The notes beneath the pieces are model-generated. The model was given only the letters and a program-made list of their open reading frames with translations. It was not told the origin of the DNA and ran no database searches. Positions 1-9,485 of a stretch of DNA of 64,000 bases are shown here, piece after piece. The stretch covers positions 20,515 to 84,514 of the forward strand of contig JBIOHP010000015.1 of the NCBI GenBank assembly GCA_044449065.1, given 5' to 3'. This DNA comes from JBIOHP01 sp044449065. Its GTDB lineage: Bacteria > Bacteroidota > Ignavibacteria > UBA10030 > SZUA-254. A program made the position numbers and the translations under genes. The stretch's first letter is position 1, and each line of letters starts with the position of its first letter.

Positions 1-533
1 CGTTTGAAAAATCCTCCGCGATCCTGCGGTTCAGCCAATACTTCCAGGAGCGGGTGGCCGACGAATTCGACGTCGATTCCTTTTTGCCGGTAAATATCCA
101 CTTCAAACGGAAACACCACCAGCATCTTATCGATTACGCCTTTCATCTTGGATACCCTGCCCGGGTTCCATGCCCACACCTGAGGGCTGATGTAGTAAAC
201 AATTTTTATGCCATATTCGTGCGCTGTTTTCGCGAACCGGAGATTAAATCCGGGATAATCAATGAGCAAAATTATATCGGGCTTACGGAATTTCAATAAT
301 GACGATAGAGATTTCTCCACCGAGCGTATCAATGGCAGATGCTGAATCACTTCAAGAAATCCCATGAACGACAATTCGCGGATGTGATAAATCAACTCCA
401 TTCCCGCTGCTTCCATTTTATCGCCGCCGATTCCAAAGATGGAAACTGAGGGATCGAGCTTCTTCAATTCTTTCACTACCCCGGCGCCGTGAAGATCGCC
501 GGACGCTTCGCCGGCAATCATCAACACTTTCAT
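1..533 (-). CDS. lpxB: Lipid-A-disaccharide synthase LpxB, 5' part (cut by window edge)
   Basis: Glycosyltransferase (GT19) that joins UDP-2,3-diacylglucosamine to lipid X to make the lipid A disaccharide at the inner face of the cytoplasmic membrane. The reading frame starts at the ATG at 533 and stays open to base 1, giving about 177 residues. The N-terminus carries the family start MKVLMIAGEASGDLHGAGVV, then FGIGGDKMEAAG, LLIDYPGFN, YYISPQVWAWNPGR and VFPFEVDIY, all typical of LpxB; the C-terminal half is outside the window. Only 4 bases separate it from the stop of the methyltransferase-like gene upstream, so it is the last visible gene of the smc operon. It shows that the organism makes lipid A and hence has an outer membrane. 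Confidence 0.95.
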   Translation of the reverse strand, partial: MKVLMIAGEASGDLHGAGVVKELKKLDPSVSIFGIGGDKMEAAGMELIYHIRELSFMGFLEVIQHLPLIRSVEKSLSSLLKFRKPDIILLIDYPGFNLRFAKTAHEYGIKIVYYISPQVWAWNPGRVSKMKGVIDKMLVVFPFEVDIYRQKGIDVEFVGHPLLEVLAEPQDRGGFFK

Positions 534-537
534 CGGT

Positions 538-1131
538 TTAACCACGATAAAATGTATATGCTACCATTAATAGGGTCACCAGGGTTATCGCAAGCAGCGT
601 GCTCTTTTCAGAAACGATCCCGCGCGCCCATTCAAGTCCCGGCTGGATATTTGTGCCGCCGGTAAATTTTTTACCCGTGGGAAAAAACCGCGGAACCGCC
701 CCGGAATAACGCCGGTAATCGTCGCCGAACGCTTTTAACAGATGTTCCTCTTCAAGACTCACAATGAGTGTATATTGAATCGTAAAAAAAATGAACGCCA
801 TGAGAAGAAGCCATAGCGCTTTCGCCATAATCCCAAAACCGCAGTAAATAACTATGTTCCCGACATACAACGGATTACGCACGTAGGCAAAAGGACCCTT
901 CGTAATTAAAAAAGTTCCGCCTACGGGTCCTGTCGTCCGCGTCTCGCTTCCGGCGATAGATACTCCCCATAATCGGATGAACTCGCCGGTGAGAACTACC
1001 ACTAACCCTGCGGCGATACTTTGCAAATTCGGTTGCGCGAAGAAAATCATCAGTAATAAAAACGGCAGCGGGATATAGCTCCGGTACTGGAAAATGCGTT
1101 GTCGAAAATCCATTGATGCAAGTTCGGTCAA
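538..1131 (-). CDS. Isoprenylcysteine carboxyl methyltransferase-like membrane protein
   Basis: A polytopic membrane protein of the ICMT/PEMT methyltransferase superfamily, which transfers methyl groups from S-adenosylmethionine at the membrane; the bacterial substrate is generally unknown. Of 197 residues, the first half has hydrophobic segments. The second half carries the family signature KGPFAYVRNPLYVGNI followed by EEEHLLKAFGDDYRRY and VPRFFP, the region that binds cofactor in this fold. The start is uncertain. A TTG at 1131 directly follows the stop of the phosphatase gene and has GGGGAG just upstream, while an ATG at 1113 would shorten the protein by 6 residues. It lies in the operon with lpxB, so a membrane-lipid role is possible but not shown. 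Confidence 0.8.
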   Translation of the reverse strand: MTELASMDFRQRIFQYRSYIPLPFLLLMIFFAQPNLQSIAAGLVVVLTGEFIRLWGVSIAGSETRTTGPVGGTFLITKGPFAYVRNPLYVGNIVIYCGFGIMAKALWLLLMAFIFFTIQYTLIVSLEEEHLLKAFGDDYRRYSGAVPRFFPTGKKFTGGTNIQPGLEWARGIVSEKSTLLAITLVTLLMVAYTFYRG

Positions 1132-1884
1132 TTACTCCCCGATAAAAACATCGCGGCGGGCAAGTTCCGCCTGACGGCGTTTATGCAGCCGGGTTTTTCC
1201 GGGATTTGTTTCGTGAATTTTTAAAAGTTCTTTCAACCGTGCGGCGATATCGGCAAATGTTTTGTATTCGTAGAACGGCAACCCTTCCGCGGCGCAATAT
1301 GCCGCAAGCGCATCCTTGGCAAAAAGGATATCGGCGTATTTTGCCGGACACCGATCGGAATATCCTTCGCCGATACAAACGAGTATATCGTCATCTCCCG
1401 AGTGCGTGAGCATAATGTTCCGTTTGCAGCACGCGCAGCGGTCGCATGTTTCGCTGAGATGCGGAAACTCGGGTTTAAACTCCACCGTTGATCTGCCTTC
1501 AACGGGAAGTAAGCGAAGGGTGTTCGAATAGAACGGAACGTGTCCGAGATTCGCGTTCTCAAGAATCCGTCGAATGTAATAATCCATCCCATCGCTGAAG
1601 ATCGACAACGGAAATTTTTTATGCTTGCAGAAATCAACAAAGGATGCAAACGCGGGATCGATTTTCTGCTCGTCCAGAAACGAGTTTAACTCTTTTTGAT
1701 TAACTTCTCCGCACGCAAGCGATTCCAGGCGAAAACATTCCGCGGCAGAGATCAATCCGATGCGGTACTGTTCTATATAATCATGGCAGCGGAGACCGCC
1801 GAATCGCTCAAACATCGCGTCGCCGACGTCCTCCAATGTGATCGTGCCGTCAAAATCGGTAAAGATATTCAAGACCGGCGTCAT
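1132..1884 (-). CDS. MtnX-like HAD-superfamily phosphatase
   Basis: A 250-residue HAD-IB (phosphoserine-phosphatase-like) hydrolase. The nucleophile motif is FTDFDGTIT near residues 8-16, with the first Asp expected to form the phosphoaspartate. A later SIFSDGMDYYI corresponds to motif II, and GEGYSDRCPAKYAD to the metal-binding motif. A cysteine cluster CDRCACCK in the middle is typical of the subgroup that includes MtnX, the 2-hydroxy-3-keto-5-methylthiopentenyl-1-phosphate phosphatase of methionine salvage. No other methionine-salvage gene is in the window, so the true substrate is open. It starts one base after the smc stop and ends directly against the next gene, which implies co-transcription and translational coupling. 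Confidence 0.8.
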   Translation of the reverse strand: MTPVLNIFTDFDGTITLEDVGDAMFERFGGLRCHDYIEQYRIGLISAAECFRLESLACGEVNQKELNSFLDEQKIDPAFASFVDFCKHKKFPLSIFSDGMDYYIRRILENANLGHVPFYSNTLRLLPVEGRSTVEFKPEFPHLSETCDRCACCKRNIMLTHSGDDDILVCIGEGYSDRCPAKYADILFAKDALAAYCAAEGLPFYEYKTFADIAARLKELLKIHETNPGKTRLHKRRQAELARRDVFIGE

Positions 1885-1885
1885 C

Positions 1886-4800
1886 TTAAACCCCGCTTGA
1901 TAAAGTCGCCGATTTTACTTTTGACTCTTCATTGAAGCGCACGGTCACTAACTTGGAGATGCCCTCTTCTTCCATCGTCACGCCGTAAAGCGCCTGCGCC
2001 GCTTCCATCGTACGTTTGTTATGGGTCACAACGATAAATTGAGTGTTATCGGAAAACTTCTGTAGTATCCGCGTATACCGGTCGATGTTGGAATCGTCAA
2101 GAGGGGCGTCGACTTCATCAAGAATACAAAACGGGCTCGGCTTGACGAGGTAAATAGCGAACAGCAACGCAATGGCGGTTAACGTTTTTTCGCCGCCCGA
2201 AAGGAGATCGATAGACGTTGGGCGCTTGCCGCGCGGTTGGGCGAGAATTTCAATTCCGGCTTCGAGTGGATCGACCTCTTCCTGTAATTTTAAATCGCAG
2301 AGGTCTCCTTCCATAAAGAGCTCTTTGAATATCTTGATAAAGTTTTCCCTGATCTTCGCAAATGTTTCCAGGAATATTTTCTGCGCCGTCGCGTTGATCT
2401 CCTCGATGGCGCTGATGAGCGACTTCTCCGCTTCGATCAGATCGTCGCGCTGCTGGGTAAGGAAGGTTAACCGTTCCCCCTCGGTTTTAAATTCATCGAA
2501 TGCTGCAAAATTGATCGCCCCGAGCACGCGGATTCGTTCTTTCAAGTTCTTGACCTCGTCTCGTAGGTGCGCGAAATCCACAAACTCATCATCGGGGTAG
2601 GTTTTCAATTTAAGATCGAACTCGAATTCTTCCGTAGCCCGTTCCTTCAGATGATCGATATTCGATTTCAGCTCCGTAATTTTCATCGCAAGATCGTGCG
2701 CGGTATTGAGCGAATCGTCGTGGAGCCGACGTTCGTCTTTAATTTTCAACTCGATGGTATGAAGCTCATTCCGCTTGGCGGAATGCGTACTGTCAATTTC
2801 CTTTTGCTTCTCGGTATAGGTCTGTACGTCGATCCGCTTGGCGTTTGCCTCCCCGGTGAATCGCTCAATCTCGTCAGACAAGGAAAATATTTCCTCGGAG
2901 GCGCGGGCAACTTCCTCGTCCCTGCGAGAAAGGGTAACATCTGTGTCTTTCGCCGAGAGATCGTTTCGTTCGAGATCCTTCTCGATATTCTGAAAATCTC
3001 CCTCGCTTTTTAGGGAAGCAATTTCGAGCTCTCCGGAGATCTTCGATATCTCGTTAAAATCATTTTCGAGCGTCTCCAGTTCGGCGGTTGCAGTGGTAAG
3101 CTGCTGATCCATGAGGGATTTCCGTTGATCAACCACACCAAGTTCTTTGTTCATGGCGTCGAATTTCGACTTGAGGTCGATCACTTCATGTTCTAGCGTT
3201 TCTTTTTCGAGAGTATTGCGCTGCAAGGCGTCGTTTGCACGTTTCTTTTCAAATTCAACCTGGGCGATCTGCATTTCAACGGCAGTCATATTCTTTTCGA
3301 TCTCTCTCACCATCTGCCGGAGAGGAACCAGGTCGATGCCGTCATGCATTGCATTTACCTGTTTTAACCGGAGTTGATCCTGTTCAAGTTTTTGCTCAAG
3401 TGTTTTAATTTCTCTCTCTATTCCCTCGATAAGTGCTTTGTTCCCGATCCTGCCGCCTTCCTTCAGATGCTTGCTTCCGCCGCGAACCATACCGGAACCA
3501 CGGACAACCTGACCATCGGGCGTAACGCAAGTCATTCCCAATTCTGCGGATAAGAGCTCTCTTCCCTGCTCGATAGTATCGACGATCGCGACATTTTGAA
3601 ACAGAAGTCGCATCAGCGGTTTATATGCGTCCTTACATGTTATCACGTCGGAAGCCCAGACCACCTTATTCCCGTTTTTCCGGAAATGCCTGATGTGAGA
3701 GATTTTTTCCAGGCAAACAAACGTCGCTTTTCCTTTGTCATGTGTATTCAATTCTTCCACCGCCTGCTGGATATCGGCGAGCTTATCGACAATGATGTAA
3801 AAGGCGGCGTCGCCTAAGGCAGTTTCAATCGCAGTCCGGTAATTCTCGGGAGTTTGAATCGCGTCCGCGATGGTGATGAACGCTTTCCGTTTTCCAGTTT
3901 CGGAGCCGAGGATATATTTTGTTCCGTCGGTATAATTTTCATCGCTCTCGATCAAACTCCTGATAAATTCAATTTTCTGCGTCCGCTGTTCGATCCCGTG
4001 TTTCATCTGGACAATGGTTTTTCCGAGGTCATCCATCTCCTGCCGGAAAGCTTTCTTTTTATTGTCTTTCTCCAGCAGAACCATTTCCTGTTCCACGAAA
4101 CGGCGGCGCAATTCCCGGTCTTTTTCGGTCAGCTCTTCAACCTGCCTGGTGCAACGTTCAATATCCGATCCGTACAGAGTAATTTCTTCCATCGTATGGG
4201 ATATGCGACCCTGCTGGTTATCGATCTTCGTCCGGAGGCGGTCGTATTCGCCGCGTTTTTGTACGATCACGTGCGCTAACTGCAAGAGGGATTCGTTCAG
4301 AGACTGAACCTGAGATTTCTTTCCTTCAAACGCCTCTCCCGCCGATTGCAGGTTTTTTTTCGATTCATTGTATTCATTACGGAGCTTTTCAATCTCACCG
4401 GAAAGTTTTTCTTTCTGTGACGCCAGCGTCGTTCGTTCCTGATCGAGTTTATCTTTGCGCTCCCTCAAATCAAGCTTTTCCTTTTCATACCGTTCAATAT
4501 TCGACCGGAGGGAATTCACCCGTTCGTTCGCCACAAGGATTTTTTCTTCATGCTTATGCAATTCTTCCCGATGCTGGGCGAGGGTTTTTTGCGCTTCAAT
4601 CAACGCCGATTCAATTGTCCGCAGCTCTTCACGCAGCGAATCAAGCTGAATTTCCCGCTGAAGCAGCTCTTCATCGATTTTTTGTTTGTCCATTGTCGCG
4701 AGACGATACTTCTCTTCTATGGGTTGAAGCTTTCCATGGAGATAAGCAAACTCCCGTTCGAGCAAATCGATTTCAAGCGCTTTGAGCCGGTTAGATACGT

Positions 4801-5449
4801 CGTTGTATTGTTCAGCTTTTTTCGCCTGCCGCTCCAGCGAGCCGACGGTCTTTTGCACTTCTTTTACGATGTCGTTCACGCGGACAAGGTCTTGCTGCAC
4901 GGATTCCAATTTCCGGTAAGCGGCTTTGCGGCGATGCTTGTATTTTGTGACCCCGGCTGCTTCTTCGAATAACTTTCTCCGTTCATCGGTTTTATCGCTC
5001 AGAATCGTCTCGACCATTTTCAATTCGATCACGGAATACGCGTCGGCTCCCATGCCGGTATCCATGAACAGATCGAGGATATCTTTGAGACGACAGGGGA
5101 CTTTATTAAGGAGATACTCGCTTTCGCCTGAACGGTACACCCTGCGGGTCAGGGTTACTTCCGTATACTCAGTGGGCAGAATTCCTTTGGTGTTCTGAAT
5201 GGTGAGTGAAACCTCGGCAAGACCAAGCGGCTTGCGGTTTTTGGTTCCGTTAAAGATAACGTCTTCCATCTTATCGCTGCGCAGCGTGCTGTACCGCTGC
5301 TCGCCTAACGACCACCGGATGGCGTCGACGATGTTTGTTTTGCCGCATCCGTTCGGACCGACGATAGCAGTAACGCCGGAATCAAACTTTAGGTTTACCC
5401 GCTGAGCGAATGACTTAAAGCCGATAATCTCAAGGTTCGATAAATACAT
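1886..5449 (-). CDS. smc: Chromosome segregation ATPase SMC
   Basis: SMC forms the ring-shaped condensin that organises and segregates the chromosome. The protein has 1187 residues, the usual bacterial length. The N-terminal head has Walker A GPNGCGKT at residues 31-38. Two long coiled-coil arms flank a hinge at roughly 520-690 that contains GSGMVRGGS. The C-terminal head has the ABC signature LSGGE at 1083-1087 and Walker B FCILDEVDAPLD at 1107-1118, followed by the switch histidine in VVTHNKRTM. The ATG at 5449 is preceded by AAGGGA. It follows the GH2-like gene by 6 bases. The kleisin partners ScpA and ScpB are not in this window. Confidence 0.97.
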   Translation of the reverse strand: MYLSNLEIIGFKSFAQRVNLKFDSGVTAIVGPNGCGKTNIVDAIRWSLGEQRYSTLRSDKMEDVIFNGTKNRKPLGLAEVSLTIQNTKGILPTEYTEVTLTRRVYRSGESEYLLNKVPCRLKDILDLFMDTGMGADAYSVIELKMVETILSDKTDERRKLFEEAAGVTKYKHRRKAAYRKLESVQQDLVRVNDIVKEVQKTVGSLERQAKKAEQYNDVSNRLKALEIDLLEREFAYLHGKLQPIEEKYRLATMDKQKIDEELLQREIQLDSLREELRTIESALIEAQKTLAQHREELHKHEEKILVANERVNSLRSNIERYEKEKLDLRERKDKLDQERTTLASQKEKLSGEIEKLRNEYNESKKNLQSAGEAFEGKKSQVQSLNESLLQLAHVIVQKRGEYDRLRTKIDNQQGRISHTMEEITLYGSDIERCTRQVEELTEKDRELRRRFVEQEMVLLEKDNKKKAFRQEMDDLGKTIVQMKHGIEQRTQKIEFIRSLIESDENYTDGTKYILGSETGKRKAFITIADAIQTPENYRTAIETALGDAAFYIIVDKLADIQQAVEELNTHDKGKATFVCLEKISHIRHFRKNGNKVVWASDVITCKDAYKPLMRLLFQNVAIVDTIEQGRELLSAELGMTCVTPDGQVVRGSGMVRGGSKHLKEGGRIGNKALIEGIEREIKTLEQKLEQDQLRLKQVNAMHDGIDLVPLRQMVREIEKNMTAVEMQIAQVEFEKKRANDALQRNTLEKETLEHEVIDLKSKFDAMNKELGVVDQRKSLMDQQLTTATAELETLENDFNEISKISGELEIASLKSEGDFQNIEKDLERNDLSAKDTDVTLSRRDEEVARASEEIFSLSDEIERFTGEANAKRIDVQTYTEKQKEIDSTHSAKRNELHTIELKIKDERRLHDDSLNTAHDLAMKITELKSNIDHLKERATEEFEFDLKLKTYPDDEFVDFAHLRDEVKNLKERIRVLGAINFAAFDEFKTEGERLTFLTQQRDDLIEAEKSLISAIEEINATAQKIFLETFAKIRENFIKIFKELFMEGDLCDLKLQEEVDPLEAGIEILAQPRGKRPTSIDLLSGGEKTLTAIALLFAIYLVKPSPFCILDEVDAPLDDSNIDRYTRILQKFSDNTQFIVVTHNKRTMEAAQALYGVTMEEEGISKLVTVRFNEESKVKSATLSSGV

Positions 5450-5455
5450 GAGTGT

Positions 5456-8035
5456 TTATCCCTTCAGGTTTTGAAGGAAAAACTTTAAATACACCGACGT
5501 CGATTGAGTATAATCAAAATATCCGTAAACGACCCCGCAAACAATCAGGAGAAACACAATCCCTCCCGCATAGACGCGCATGGGATACACGTCGTATATA
5601 ATCGAGATCCCTTTCAACAACCGGATGAAAACCCAGAGACTGACTAACGCCATGACCACAAAGACCGGCACGATATAAAAATCGGTTTCCATCAAACGAA
5701 AGAGAACCATTGATACGGGTATCAGCACAATAACCGACAGCATCGACCACACAGTAATCGACAATGCGTGATAAAAATAAACGTAAGTTTTCACCGTCAT
5801 GGAAAACAGCATGATCACGCAGGCGATAAGAATTATTTTCACCATGATCAGCATTGTAACGACGATGATAAATTGCGGGGGATTCCAGATTAACCGGATA
5901 AACCAGGTTTTCGTGCTATCGGACAGGAACTGGCTCAGGAGATTATCGAGGAGCAGATTGTACCGGTAATGAGAAAAAATCGCCGAGAGCATGGTTGCCC
6001 ACGTCAACGACACCACCAGCATCAAGAATGCCGATTGCGGATAGGAAAGAATTCTCTGATCGCGCACATCGGCAAAGAAATTGTAATTACGGAACAACGA
6101 TCTGTTCACGCTATCGCGGAAACGGCGGTTCCCGTTATAGACGAATGCAAACGAAACAAGAATCAGCAAGCCCGCTCCCACATACACAATCGGGGTGCTG
6201 GCAGAATAATTTCCCACCGGCAGCGCCTGAACTTTTTCACCGCTGAACAACGCCCGCACCACGTCGAACGCCACGCGCTTCTCCCGCTCGTACGTTACGA
6301 TCCCCATAGTCTGCATAAATGCATCGGGAGAGTTGGTGGTCATCGCAGGCCTATCCGTCCGCCAATCGCTGAATGAGGAGATCACCGATCCGGCAATTTT
6401 TTCATCATGGAACACGTCGTAAAATCGCATGATATACCTCGCCTGGGATTCGAGCGAACGCGTATCACTGTATCCCCGGCGGTTATCGGGTTCAACGTTG
6501 ACGCCATACCGTGTTACAATCATGGGTTTATGCGGATATTGCATTTGGCAGGTATGGAGGGCTTCTTTAAATTCGCGCGGATCCTCCTGTCTCACATTTA
6601 TTCCGATGATATCGACATTATCGAGACAAGATTCTTTTAATGTTCCTGAAGTATAATAAATCGGGCGGTCATCCAGCGTTTTAATGGTGGTTTTCGCATT
6701 GATAATATATTCGGAGGCGGCTGTCGATCCGGATTCAAAATTTTCTCCGAGTCCCCATGCAAGCACGCTTGCATGGCTGCGGTCGCGTCCCACCATCTCG
6801 CGGATGAACGATCCCGCGAGATCCTGAAAATAATCCTTCATCAAAATCTCGGTGGGGACATTATCCAGCGGGACGTCTTCAAGAGCGAGTACCCCATACC
6901 GGTCGCAAAGATTCAGCATGTACGGATGGGGCGGATAGGGGAAGCGGATAAGGTTTGTTCCAATAGATTTCATCAGGGCGACGTCGCGCTCCAACGCCTC
7001 ATAACTCATTGCCGAACCAAAGCCCGGATGATCTTCAACCCAATTTATCCCCTTCAGAATTGTTACGGCATTGTTGATGAATAATTTGCCGTCTTTCCAT
7101 TGCAAATTTCTTAAGCCGGTATCGAAATCATATTCGTCCAGTACTGTTGTTTGATCCTTTCCCATGATCTTAACGAGTTGCACTTTTATGGTGTAGAGAT
7201 CGGGAACATCGGGAGACCATAATTTGGGAGTATCCAGGGTAATATCGACATAGCCGCCGGTAGGTTTGTTTACCACCGGATTAATCTCAGCGAAATTAGT
7301 CCGTACTACAAATTCATTTTTCAACTTATCATAAATATCCGCCTGTATGCCGAGCGTAAAACTTTCGTCAGGTTTAAAACCCGACCACCGATCGATCACT
7401 TCCGCAGAAATCGTCAGATCCGCCTGTGAGGCGTCATCGGCAATCGCATATTTGACGTCTGCATGTTCGATGTGCAGTTTCGGAACGCCGAGGATATAAA
7501 TATCGCGCGATATCCCCCCGTACGTCCGCCATCCGCCCACTTGCTGTTTGAGGGGAAGAGTAGTATTAGGGGTTAACTCGTTATCGACCACAACAATGAT
7601 GGAATTATCATTCCCCACCTGAAGCGTATTCGGTTGAATGGGCAATGTTATAGATGTGTACCCGCCCTGGTGTCTGCCGACAAAATTCCCATTGATCGTA
7701 ATCTCGGATTGATAGTTAATTCCATAGATCACTAAATAGAATGAATATTTATCAAGCATCTCAGCGGTGACACTAAAAGACCGCATAAAAGTCACCCTCG
7801 CGGCGGTTTCATACACTCCGGGAATTGAGACCGTGTTCCATTCTTTGCTATCTAAGGTATAACGCCAGGAACCTGATAAATCAATTTTTATTCTATAGGG
7901 GGTATCGGGATACATTCCTGCATCCGCGCCGGTTCGGGTGGGTTGACCATTTTCAAAAAATTTTAGCTGAGATACGAGTACGCCGTTAAAAACGAACAAA
8001 AACAGCGCACTATAGAACAGAAATCGCAAGTTCAC
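5456..8035 (-). CDS. Membrane-anchored GH2-like protein, probable pseudoenzyme
   Basis: An 859-residue protein. An N-terminal signal segment is followed by a GH2 sugar-binding domain (about 45-185), an immunoglobulin-like domain (about 186-310) and a TIM barrel (about 318-600), then a transmembrane segment near 618-634 and several more up to the C-terminus. The barrel is clearly GH2: KGINWVEDHPGFG, DVALMKSIGTNLIR, LCDRYGVLALED. Yet the residues that make GH2 enzymes work are altered. The usual W-x-x-GNE acid/base motif reads WGLGENFES (427-435). The usual nucleophile motif TEYG reads TRYG (508-511). The usual SHYP reads FPYP. I therefore expect a non-hydrolytic, possibly sugar-binding membrane protein facing the periplasm. 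The GTG at 8035 is the most upstream start. It leads the smc operon, 6 bases before smc. Confidence 0.75.
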   Translation of the reverse strand: MNLRFLFYSALFLFVFNGVLVSQLKFFENGQPTRTGADAGMYPDTPYRIKIDLSGSWRYTLDSKEWNTVSIPGVYETAARVTFMRSFSVTAEMLDKYSFYLVIYGINYQSEITINGNFVGRHQGGYTSITLPIQPNTLQVGNDNSIIVVVDNELTPNTTLPLKQQVGGWRTYGGISRDIYILGVPKLHIEHADVKYAIADDASQADLTISAEVIDRWSGFKPDESFTLGIQADIYDKLKNEFVVRTNFAEINPVVNKPTGGYVDITLDTPKLWSPDVPDLYTIKVQLVKIMGKDQTTVLDEYDFDTGLRNLQWKDGKLFINNAVTILKGINWVEDHPGFGSAMSYEALERDVALMKSIGTNLIRFPYPPHPYMLNLCDRYGVLALEDVPLDNVPTEILMKDYFQDLAGSFIREMVGRDRSHASVLAWGLGENFESGSTAASEYIINAKTTIKTLDDRPIYYTSGTLKESCLDNVDIIGINVRQEDPREFKEALHTCQMQYPHKPMIVTRYGVNVEPDNRRGYSDTRSLESQARYIMRFYDVFHDEKIAGSVISSFSDWRTDRPAMTTNSPDAFMQTMGIVTYEREKRVAFDVVRALFSGEKVQALPVGNYSASTPIVYVGAGLLILVSFAFVYNGNRRFRDSVNRSLFRNYNFFADVRDQRILSYPQSAFLMLVVSLTWATMLSAIFSHYRYNLLLDNLLSQFLSDSTKTWFIRLIWNPPQFIIVVTMLIMVKIILIACVIMLFSMTVKTYVYFYHALSITVWSMLSVIVLIPVSMVLFRLMETDFYIVPVFVVMALVSLWVFIRLLKGISIIYDVYPMRVYAGGIVFLLIVCGVVYGYFDYTQSTSVYLKFFLQNLKG

Positions 8036-8091
8036 CAGATGATTTAGACGTGAATCAATGAGTAATGGTCAAATTTTGGTATATCATTGGG

Positions 8092-8120
8092 AATATAATA
8101 AAAAAAAAGCCCGAAAGCAA
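8092..8120 (-). promoter_or_regulatory. Sigma70-like promoter of the GH2-like/smc/lpxB operon
   Basis: Read on the minus strand, a TTGCTT box (8120-8115) is separated by 17 bases, mostly a T run, from a TATATT box (8097-8092). It sits 57 bases before the GTG start of the GH2-like gene. This is pattern recognition only, but the -10 box has 5 of 6 consensus bases. Confidence 0.5.
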
Positions 8121-8378
8121 CGGTTTTTGCGGTTTTGGAAAGAAAAATGAAGGTTTTTATATGATAAAACGCCTACGAAGAAAAAATGTGTAAAAATCAC
8201 AATTTTTTTATAGTTATGAGACCACCCAAAAAGTTCAGATGCGTAAAGTCTGACACGTCTGACCGGTCGGACTGGTCCCCTGAGGAAACAACCTTTTCTC
8301 TACGCCTTACCCAAATAACCGGTATTCTTACGGAAGATGGACTATGCCACTTTCGTTTAGTATAACACTAACCTTTTC
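8121..8378. other. Rest of the intergenic region between tpiA and the GH2-like gene
   Basis: No gene was seen here. A short stretch at 8248-8277 has the repeated words GTCTGAC and GTCTGACC followed by the near-palindrome ACCGGTCGGACTGGT. It may be a decayed copy of a dispersed repeat. There is no clear T-run terminator for tpiA. Confidence 0.4.
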
Positions 8379-9134
8379 TTACCCCGCCAACACAATCGCA
8401 ACAAAGGCATCTGCTTTTAACGAGGCGCCGCCCACCAACGCCCCATCAATATCCTTTTGAGATAATAATTGAGCGGCATTGGCGGCATTCACGCTGCCGC
8501 CGTATTGGATAATTACATTCTCTGCAACTTGAGCCGAGAAGAGTTTTTTCACTAACGAGCGTATCAAATGATGAACTTCGTTGGCTTGTTCCGGCGTTGC
8601 AGTCTTCCCCGTTCCAATCGCCCATACAGGTTCGTATGCAATCACTACGTTTGCCATATCCGGCTGAGTCAATCCCGCGAGCACGCCCTTCACCTGCGTT
8701 GACACAGTTTTTTCAGTGACGCCCGATTCGCGCTCCTGCAATAATTCACCGACGCACACGATGGGTTTCAATCCAGCTTGCAGCGCCTTCTTAACTTTTT
8801 TATTGATTAGCGAGTCGCTCTCTTTGAAATACTGCCGGCGTTCTGAGTGCCCCAGGATAACATACTCGCATCCGGCGGCAATGAGCATGCGCGAGGAAAT
8901 TTCACCCGTGAACGCCCCGTCTTCCTGCTCCGACATATTCTGCGCGCCGAGTTTAACGCGCGTATTTTTGATTAACGCGCTCGCGGTTAACAATGATGTA
9001 AAAGGCGGGCACAGCACAACACCGATTGTGTTTTTTACCTGTCCCAGCCGCGACAACAGGTCGCGGATGAGCGATTCGGTTTCGGCAATGTCTTTGTTCA
9101 TTTTCCAGTTGCCGGCAATCAGTTTTGGGCGCAT
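8379..9134 (-). CDS. tpiA: Triosephosphate isomerase
   Basis: Interconverts dihydroxyacetone phosphate and glyceraldehyde 3-phosphate in glycolysis and gluconeogenesis. The 251 residues are the normal family length. The catalytic residues are all visible: Lys11 in GNWKMN, His96 in LGHSERR and Glu168 in AYEPVWAIGTGKTAT, the last followed by the flexible loop. The phosphate-binding YGGSVNAAN is near the C-terminus. It stands alone rather than beside gapA and pgk, which lie about 47 kb away in this window. Confidence 0.97.
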   Translation of the reverse strand: MRPKLIAGNWKMNKDIAETESLIRDLLSRLGQVKNTIGVVLCPPFTSLLTASALIKNTRVKLGAQNMSEQEDGAFTGEISSRMLIAAGCEYVILGHSERRQYFKESDSLINKKVKKALQAGLKPIVCVGELLQERESGVTEKTVSTQVKGVLAGLTQPDMANVVIAYEPVWAIGTGKTATPEQANEVHHLIRSLVKKLFSAQVAENVIIQYGGSVNAANAAQLLSQKDIDGALVGGASLKADAFVAIVLAG

Positions 9135-9188
9135 AAGGTTATGTGATTTTTGTTTATAAGATTTAGGAAGTTTTTACCGTTCTATGAA

Positions 9189-9473
9189 TCAGTATGCTTC
9201 TTTACGATGTTTGAATGAGTACAAGATAACGTCAGTCCCAATGATATCGTAGCGGAGGCGGTATTTACCGGAACGGATTCGCCACTGACCTTCGCCAACG
9301 GCGACATCTTTAAGCTTCTTGATATCGTACCGTCGGCTTCGGTTGTAAGGATCATGGATTAAAATGTTTTTCACCGGTTCTAATTTTCGAATGATACTGG
9401 GGTTCCCTTTGAGGATTTCTTCAAAATCACGCTGAAAGCGGGTTGTCGGGAGAAGTCGAAAGACTTGCGGCAT
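9189..9473 (-). CDS. RelE/ParE-family toxin of a type II toxin-antitoxin pair
   Basis: A 94-residue protein of the RelE/ParE fold; RelE members cut mRNA in the ribosome and ParE members act on gyrase. It has the typical N-terminal helix hairpin (TTRFQRDFEEILKGNPSIIRKLEPVKNIL), broken here only in description, and the basic C-terminal strands WRIRSGKYRLRYDI and YSFKHRKEAY, which carry the Arg and Lys residues expected for RNA contact in RelE. It begins 12 bases after the antitoxin stop, in antitoxin-toxin order. The target cannot be told from sequence. Confidence 0.85.
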   Translation of the reverse strand: MPQVFRLLPTTRFQRDFEEILKGNPSIIRKLEPVKNILIHDPYNRSRRYDIKKLKDVAVGEGQWRIRSGKYRLRYDIIGTDVILYSFKHRKEAY

Positions 9474-9485
9474 AGCGCAGGCGTT

